From Xiphydria camelus (lineage: Eukaryota; Arthropoda; Insecta; Hymenoptera; Xiphydriidae): a DNA stretch of 64,000 nucleotides. The notes beneath the pieces were generated by a model that was not told where the DNA came from, searched no databases, and worked only from the letters and a program-made list of their open reading frames with translations. Positions within the stretch are counted from its first letter, which is position 1. Every line of letters starts with the position of its first letter. Of this stretch, positions 57,549-64,000 are shown in pieces. A program made the position numbers and the translations under genes. The DNA is taken from positions 2,301,501 through 2,365,500 of the forward strand of contig OY783193.1 of the NCBI GenBank assembly GCA_963678675.1. The letters are read 5' to 3'.

Positions 57549-57857
57549 ATTGTAGATCCTTTCTCATTTTCAGACAAAGAATATTTCGTCGATGAACAAT
57601 GGTTTTTCCGGTAAAGGAGACCTTCAAATTTTTACGCGTGGTTTTAGTTTTGTTGATAAATATTCCTTTGATGAAAACAAAACTTTAGGAAAAGTCCCTA
57701 GCGCTCTCCGGAATTGATAAATCATTAACTACTGGACTACAATAGCTTATCGTGAAAAACGAAGACCACGTGCAACAATCAGATGGTCTCCTTTATCGGA
57801 AATACTATAGTTCATCAGTGAAATCATTTTTATTTGGAAATAAGAAGGGATCTAATA
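57549..57857. mobile_element. imperfect inverted-repeat element
   Basis: The left arm 57549-57623 (AGATCCTTTCTCATTTTCAG to GGTAAAGGAGACC) pairs with the right arm 57785-57857 (GGTCTCCTTTATCGGAAATA to AAGAAGGGATCT). The middle also carries ACAAAACTTTAG / TAGTTTTGTTGA pairing. About 310 bp in total and non-coding; the exact ends are uncertain. Confidence 0.6.
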
Positions 57858-58511
57858 TTGGGAATAAAGTAATCAATAAACTCAACAGTGGCCACGATAT
57901 TTGAAGGACGAGATTTTTCATTCGAATTAACGTTCAGAACTTCAGCTACATAATCGGGCCGGTTTATTCAGAAATGAGACTGATCAAGGACGACGCTTTC
58001 ATCGAATCATTCCTCGAAATGGATTGGAATGAGAGCGTGGAGTATCTAGAGCGAATTTCTTACGCATAGCTGTGCGCGCGTACAGAGAAAACGAACGGAG
58101 TTTACGCAGGCGGGAGTTCGATTACAACACGTGCAGACGACGTGATGCAACGCTAACTTCGATGCAACGTTGTATTACAGACAGAAGTATGTATAGGAGA
58201 GTGCCGGGTACTCCGGCGCAGAGTAATACGGTACACACACAGAGACGGGGAGCGCAAGGACGTATGCAACTGTTACCATGGAGAGCTTCGCGCAGCCAAC
58301 GTCGTACGCGTAAATCGAATGGGTGTTCTCCTGCAAATGTAATTCCCGCGGAATCGTTCTGTAAAGTGATGTTTGACGAGGAAAGATCGACGACGACGAC
58401 GAATGTTCAAAACTGAATCGCGGAGAAATGTTGCTTCGGTGGATCTCGGAAGCCGAAAGGGTTGTAGGAGGGAGTTTGAAATAAAAAAAAACAATCGAAT
58501 CGCATCGAGTA
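57858..58511. other. gene-free stretch
   Basis: No gene or element recognised. Short overlapping frames only. Confidence 0.45.
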
Positions 58512-58761
58512 CACTGTAAAAAATGTCGGGAATTTTCCCGAACTTTTTGCATGAAATTTTTCCGAATTAAAGTGGGAAAACACTTTTCCCTTATATGTTA
58601 TATTACTTCGGTAAAGTTCCTTATTTTTGGGGGGAAAAATACGGCACTACTCAGGAATGTTATCAAAAATGTAGGAAATTCTGAAATTACCAAATACCTA
58701 CTTTTGGAAATTTTCCTAATGTATTGGAAAGAAATCCTACCTTTGAACATTACTGAAAGTG
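58512..58761. mobile_element. possible TA-flanked foldback element
   Basis: Ends CACTGTAAAAAATGT and ACATTACTGAAAGTG (complement CACTTTCAGTAATGT), with TA on each side, around a 250-bp AT-rich interior with GGGAATTTTCCC near the left. Only the ends support it and no other copy was seen. Confidence 0.45.
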
Positions 58762-59143
58762 TAAATAATTTTGTAACTACTTAAACCTTTCGAGATTTTA
58801 TTCTATAGGATATGTTAAAATTATTAACTTGAAATTGACGAATAAATGAAACAAAAATCAATTGCTGTTTAGACTGTACAGAGAGGGTCTGGTTTATGTT
58901 ACTCGAGAAGGTTTCTTGGGACGATGAAAAAGCCATTATTTATATTATAGTGAGGCGACGCAGTGTCGCACCTCCACTAAAACGACCAAAGAAAAAAAGT
59001 TAGTCATCAATGGTTCAGATCGTGATTCCAGTATGCCCTTTTAGTCAGTTCACAGCAGCGTGTGAAAGAATAATAAAGTATATTTTTGGTAGTTAAAAGA
59101 CAGTTTTTACTGAATTCCAAACTCCCATTTCCAATATGTGATA
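58762..59143. other. gene-free AT-rich stretch
   Basis: No feature recognised. Confidence 0.5.
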
Positions 59144-59325
59144 AAATTATAATTTTTCGTCAGTTCGCTAAATTCAGATGGGAAAGAAACACGACGTGAA
59201 CAGTAATAAAGATTATAGCAAACCTATAGGATGAAATTATAATTTTTCATCAGTTCGCTGAATTCAGATAGGAAAAAAATTGACGTGAGAACAGTAATAA
59301 TAATGACAGCAATATTTAGCAACAA
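59144..59325 (+). repeat. two direct repeats, period 90 bp
   Basis: AAATTATAATTTTTCGTCAG at 59144 recurs with one change at 59234. Both copies continue TTCGCT(A/G)AATTCAGAT and AACAGTAATAA. Confidence 0.8.
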
Positions 59326-59959
59326 TATATTAATTTTTCACAACTCAATGGTAAATTATTTTACTAATTTGAAATAATAGTTGAACTAGCTTTAGCTGGT
59401 TACCGTCCGCTGTAGCTTCTATTCTCGCGCGAGGGTGCGATGACCTTGTCCGGGGTTCCACCTCCGCCTTCGAGGAGCCGATCTTTATGGAAAGGACGCG
59501 CCGAAACGCAATTCCACCGCGGGTTGAAAAAAATGCCCCGAAATACATTAGCATCTCACTACCGCGGGCGCCGCTATAGAATAAAGAGGTTCCTCTACGC
59601 TCGAAACGCAACTGAGGACTTGTAAATTTGTCCTGCATCCGCACGCTGCCCATTTACAAGGCTTCAGAAGCGCGCGTCTACGCGATTGCCGCTCTCTCGA
59701 TCACCGCTCCATGAATAACGGATGCAACGCGAATTTCGGCGGCTCTCCGTCCCGCCGCCGTACTTCTCGAGAGCGTCTTGATTTTCGCTACACGGATCGC
59801 TGATATCCGCGTTCGGCGATTCTACGGACGAGTTCGTGATTCTCTCTGCGTATGCATGAGGAGCAGGTCAATGCGCGCGCGCGCGCGCGCGACGCGGCGG
59901 GTGTAGTATCTATGCCCTCTGCTGATGCGAGGGTATAGGTACTCACGACGCTCCGTATA
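59326..59959. other. gene-free stretch
   Basis: CpG-rich, with a GCGC run at about 59874-59892. No gene recognised. Confidence 0.45.
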
Positions 59960-60176
59960 CCATATGTGAGGCTAAACTTACTCGCCAGGAAAGAAACTTC
60001 AATCACTATTATCTCATTATCAATGAATTTTTCGCCTATATCGATGTAAGACTTTATTGTAGATTGAAACGTACTCTTCAAAAAAGTATTATACAAATAT
60101 GAGCCAAAAGCTCATAGGTCATGAGATAATAGTGATTCGAGTTTTTTTCCTGGCGAGTAAGTTTAGCCTCATATGA
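59960..60176. mobile_element. family D hairpin element, copy 4
   Basis: CCATATGTGAGGCTAAACTT to AGTTTAGCCTCATATGA with TA at 59958-59959 and 60177-60178. It matches copy 3 closely through the centre (AAGACTTTATTGTAGATTGA). Confidence 0.85.
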
Positions 60177-62666
60177 TACTTTGTAATGCAGGTCTCACGT
60201 ATAAAAAGAATTAGGTGGATCTACTGAAGATTAGTCGCAGGGTCGCAAGTGATTATTTATAGGTATCAAAATGGAATCTTTTAATATATCAATCACAGTG
60301 TGATTGCAAGGAAAATATATCTGATTAGTATGAAAAAAGATCTAATTGACTTAAATGAATAATTACTTACAACCCCGCAAGTAATTATTATTAGTAGATC
60401 TAACTAATTTTTTTGTTCTCTGTGAAATCGAAGCGTTTCTTGGTATCAGTACGTCTTTCGCGACGAGACGAAAATATCTAGCAAATCTTTTTAAATCTCT
60501 ATTATTTGAATTATACTTTTACGCGTAGATGAATTCGTTTCGGTAAAGATTCTCAATTTTCACATTATTCGGGCGAAGCTTTCGTTCGATAATAAAGTAC
60601 GGAAAGCCCGCGCGTTACTTGGGCGATAATTTATGATTAAAGGTGACCGATCAATTTCCGAAAGCCGTCGTCGTTGAGCAACGCAGGATATTTTGGGTGG
60701 AGGCGTTCGAGAGAACGGGAAATTTCCGTGACGACGATGCTGCGGGTCAGGCTACGCCGATTAGTAGTCGAAACGGTTCAATTATTCACAGTATTTTTGT
60801 GAGGGACGGTGGAGCGGGGGGGGGGGGGGGGGCATTTTTGAGCGTCCCCGTGAGAAATTTCGCCGGTCGCGATGATATTTCGTCATTTTGGTGGTATTCG
60901 AAAAAAAAAAAAGTTCCGAATAATTTACCCGCGGTACGTCGAGTGCAGCTGTTATATAATTACGCGGATACCGCAAAAACGAAGCAGACGTATAAACGCG
61001 ACGAGATCTGCGTAGCTGCCGCGTCTAACGCGAGCGGCGCGCTACCAAAAATCGCTCGCCCCGCGAGATTCCACGTAATCTTTCTCGTTGCCCGTTGGGT
61101 AATATCGATGCCGCTGAGGGTCATTAGAATTAAGAGTGGTCCTCGCAGAGTTTCGGCGCGAATATCACGCCGCGGGAATTTGTATATCGGCGAATCGATC
61201 TAGACTACGGACAGACGGTCTAGCTCGATTTTATGCGCATTCGTTAGATGACGCTTGCCGCGTTCGAGAGTCGCGCGCGGTTAAACGATGCCGTAACCGG
61301 AGTCAATCGACGCCGAGGTGTTCAAGTGTGAATTATTTTTTTGCGAGGTCGACGGGTGCACTGCGCACCTTGCGTTCTATTTGGGCGACTGGCGCTGAGC
61401 GGTCCCGAAAACGCGAAGAACTGGACGCAGCCAATTATTCGATTACGATATATTCCGTTGATATTTTTTTTTGTATCGAGAAGTCGTTCCGGAAAAATGT
61501 GGTTTCTTTTTTGATGCTATTCGCAGGGAGGTACGCGGAGAAACCGGTTTATGGTTCAACGCTTGAGCACCTTTTAGAGAAGAAAGTTGTAAGTGATTGA
61601 ATAATCGGAGCACCCTTTGCAAGAAATTTATAAATGATCGAACAATCGGATTGCATCACCCGTTTAACTTCACCGCCGTCGGGCAACCACGAATCGCGCG
61701 TATTCAGGGTCGAAAAAACAAATTCCTTTCATACGAAATTCAGCAAATACGCCACGACGGTTTAAATAAGAAGTCGCGAGAGTGGATCCGTCCTCTCTCC
61801 GCGTCGCGGAAGCCCCACCGTGAATTTCTTTGCGCTTAGCAACCCCCGCCGCGCTCCCTCGCCCGCCGCACGTTTTCTTCCCTCCAAAAACTCGACTGCG
61901 TTAAATCCCTCGAAAGGAATGGCGCGCCGTTCGCGCGAGAATTCGCACGCGCGCAGGGCGCGTCAATGGTGAAATGGCAACGATATGGCGGCCTTCGCGA
62001 CGGTAGGATGTAGGTGCTGCTTGCTCGCTCGTTTATCATTCGGGCGAAAACCGTTTCGCCACATCGCGAGCCGCGAGAGTGTGACTGTGCGCAAAAACCG
62101 TTATTATTTATGATTGATAGTCGCGTGGAACTCCATTAATGGCTACACGACGAGAGAGTGCTTCGATTTATACGTCAGAGATTTTCCGCGAAGGACGCGG
62201 AAGAAAAGTTGGTTCTCGAGGAATTTGCCGTGGGTATCAATTCGAGTTGCGTCGTACAATGTCGTCGAGAATGTCGTGCGTGGACGATCGATGCTTATTG
62301 GGATCGTTTCAAGATTCACTGAAAAAAACTAACAAGGCTCTTTTAACAGTTGAAGCACTGCGAGAATAGCTAAAGGCGACGTCAAAATGTGTTATGTGTC
62401 ATCAATTTTCGTCCTATTAAAAAAAAACAAAAAATTGAACATCGCTCTAATACCGTCTGTTTGCGAAGTCAACCAAGGCGTTTCTCTTTCGACGGCGAAT
62501 TTATTTTGCACTCCATATATGTTGGGGTGGTGGGGCGGGAGTGGATAAGTGGTTTGGTAAATACGAACAGCTTCGAGGTTGACCGCTGGGAAAATGTGTC
62601 AATACGAGATACATATGTACTGTCCGGTCGCACGCGAAGGTTGTAAGGCCGCAGATCGATGATTTC
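60177..62666. other. gene-free stretch
   Basis: A G run lies at about 60814-60831 and an A run at 60901-60911. Frames of up to 186 codons (60643-61203, 61136-61600) are in CpG-rich DNA, cross homopolymer runs and have no motif. No gene called. Confidence 0.4.
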
Positions 62667-62670
62667 TTAA

Positions 62671-63264
62671 CCCTTCGTTACTCACGTGGGTTTTTAAAAC
62701 ATAAGAGCTCGCCTGGGGTGTACCCTACACCCCAGTTAAAAATTAACGTTTTCTTAGTGAAAAATTGAAATTTTTAAATACTTTTTTTCTATTTTAAAGC
62801 TTGAGATATTGCCTAATGATCTCAACATTGAAAAAAAATAAATTTCGTAATTTTCTAATTGAAACTAAAACTCGAAGTCTCTCGGTACATGTGGTCTCGG
62901 TTTTCAGACGCTCAGATCTCCCTGCCGATTTTGATTAAAAAATAGTATAAATAATAGACTGAGGATAGTTATCGTACTCTCGTTTTATTAACGAAGGACA
63001 AATTAACAAATTGGAACAAGTTTTGTAGAAAAATATTAAATATTAAGTTAATTAGGTACAGATTGTTAAAAATCACTTTTTAACACTTTGCAGCGTTCTG
63101 TCGGATAAACAAATTGGTTTTGTCTTGCGCTTTTGGTGCCAAATTCTTTAATGAAATGTTCTCGAAAGTTACTGAAAGTGCCAACTTCAAAAAAAAACTC
63201 TAGGCGTGGTATGCAAAAAAAGGAGGCTGGGGTGTCACTTACACCCCACGTGAGCAACGAAGGG
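62671..63264. mobile_element. TTAA-flanked (piggyBac-type) element 3
   Basis: The terminal repeat CCCTTCGTTACTCACGTGGG (one mismatch between ends) is directly flanked by TTAA at 62667-62670 and 63265-63268. Subterminal GGGGTGTAC-CTACACCCC-type short palindromes occur near both ends (about 62716-62735 and 63229-63248). The 594-bp AT-rich body has no transposase-like frame. It is non-autonomous and distinct in its ends from elements 1 and 2. Confidence 0.85.
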
Positions 63265-63625
63265 TTAATAAATAAGAGTCAGACCGACCAGCGATTATTT
63301 TTCTTTTTAACAATCTCGGAGGCGCGATTAAATATTAGGCTTTTGAGTGTGATCGTCGAATCTATAAAATCGCATCTCCCTGGATCGAACGATACCTGAA
63401 AATAGTCGTCCTTGGGAGACTTAATTATGTACGTGGTGTGTACATATGTAAATATGGGAATGGGGGTGGGAGTAGAGGCGATGCCTCAGGCGAAATTTAT
63501 CCGACGGCAGGCAAATGATTCGTGACGCCGAGAGACTTGTCGAGAGGAATTTTGATGGGCAAAGTTGTCGCCTCGGCTCTTAACGACAGTTATTTTAAAA
63601 ACTGCATCCTCTCGGCTTGTCGATA
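63265..63625. other. gene-free stretch
   Basis: No gene or element recognised. Confidence 0.5.
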
Positions 63626-63836
63626 CACGGAAAAAAAATAATTGTAACATCAACAAAGTTTGCGGTAAAATGCGGGACAAGGCCAATTTATTGTGACGAT
63701 TACTACAATTTTAGTAAAAAATACAACAAACGCCTGCAACTTCTACAAGTTTGACGATAATTTTTACCGAAAGTGTAGTCATCGTAACACGAAATTGGCC
63801 TTGTCCCGAAATTTACCACAATTTTTTTTTTCCGTG
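63626..63836. mobile_element. family H element, copy 3, intact
   Basis: CACGGAAAAAAAATAATTG to TTTTTTTTCCGTG with TA at 63624-63625 and 63837-63838. The interior is palindromic (GGGACAAGGCCAATTT / AAATTGGCCTTGTCCC). It is the best-preserved H copy and the reference for reading the nested copies. Confidence 0.85.
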
Positions 63837-64000
63837 TACGAACGAAAATCGAAATTATCCGACTCGTGTCGTCACGCGACGGTAACGCGATTCCTTGAAT
63901 TTTTTTTTATTTCCTCCTTTACGATCATCCGATTTGATGTATCCGTTCAAATTGTCGATAAAACTTGCGTAAGTAAATAGCGACACCTTTTTCCCCGTCT
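63837..64000. other. window end, no feature
   Basis: AT-rich DNA with a T run near 63900-63908. Nothing recognised. Confidence 0.5.

Noticed and set aside
60643..61600. Overlapping plus-strand frames of 186 and 154 codons
   Set aside because: The first crosses an 18-base G run and an 11-base A run, and neither shows a motif; composition explains them.
1..64000. tRNA, rRNA and snRNA genes
   Set aside because: I looked for T-loop words such as GGTTCGAATCC with matching acceptor stems and for conserved rRNA blocks and found none. A covariance-model scan would be needed to exclude them fully.

Overview
The window is eukaryotic nuclear DNA and most probably comes from a hymenopteran insect. An ant is my best guess, which is an inference. 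The reasons are short introns (60-141 bp) in the one clear gene, abundant CpG with no sign of CpG depletion, no operon-like gene packing, and many small TA- and TTAA-flanked inverted-repeat elements. I saw no rRNA, tRNA or CRISPR array.

Protein-coding content is low. The one complete gene lies on the minus strand at 34487-36766. Six exons join in perfect phase into a 606-residue organic cation/carnitine-type transporter (SLC22-like, major facilitator superfamily). A probable first coding exon of a second, unidentified plus-strand gene is at 54593-54664. It sits downstream of a CpG-rich, GA-repeat-containing block and ends in a GC-type splice donor, so the rest of the window may be its first intron. 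The other long open frames are mostly products of CpG-rich, stop-poor sequence or shadows of the transporter.

The main interest is the transposable-element landscape. (1) A 3.5-kb element at 21596-25060 has perfect 34-bp terminal inverted repeats and a TAA duplication. It carries decayed transposase-like fragments, a 58-60 bp minisatellite and a nested smaller element, and fits PIF/Harbinger. (2) Many 155-480 bp foldback elements are flanked by TA and end in CACTGA/CACGGA-type termini (called A, B, C, F, G, H here), and family D shares the TA target. (3) Three different families are flanked by TTAA in the piggyBac manner (4028-4212, 14841-15078, 62671-63264). (4) Several insertions are nested so cleanly that the pre-insertion site and the relative age can be read: D in H, A in C, E in F, H in G, and two elements in one C copy. 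(5) Dispersed repeats J and M occur twice each; M keeps an identical TGACGTCA core in both copies.

Layout: 1-9 kb, CpG-rich DNA with elements A, B, C, F and repeat M; 9-17 kb, purine-rich and CpG-rich DNA, then nested palindromes and TTAA elements; 17-21 kb, repeat J; 21.6-25.1 kb, the large element; 25-34 kb, a possible solo LTR plus nested C/A and H/D; 34.5-36.8 kb, the transporter; 37-49.5 kb, element-dense; 49.6-54.7 kb, CpG-rich DNA leading to the second gene's first exon; 54.7-64 kb, intronic or intergenic DNA with repeats.
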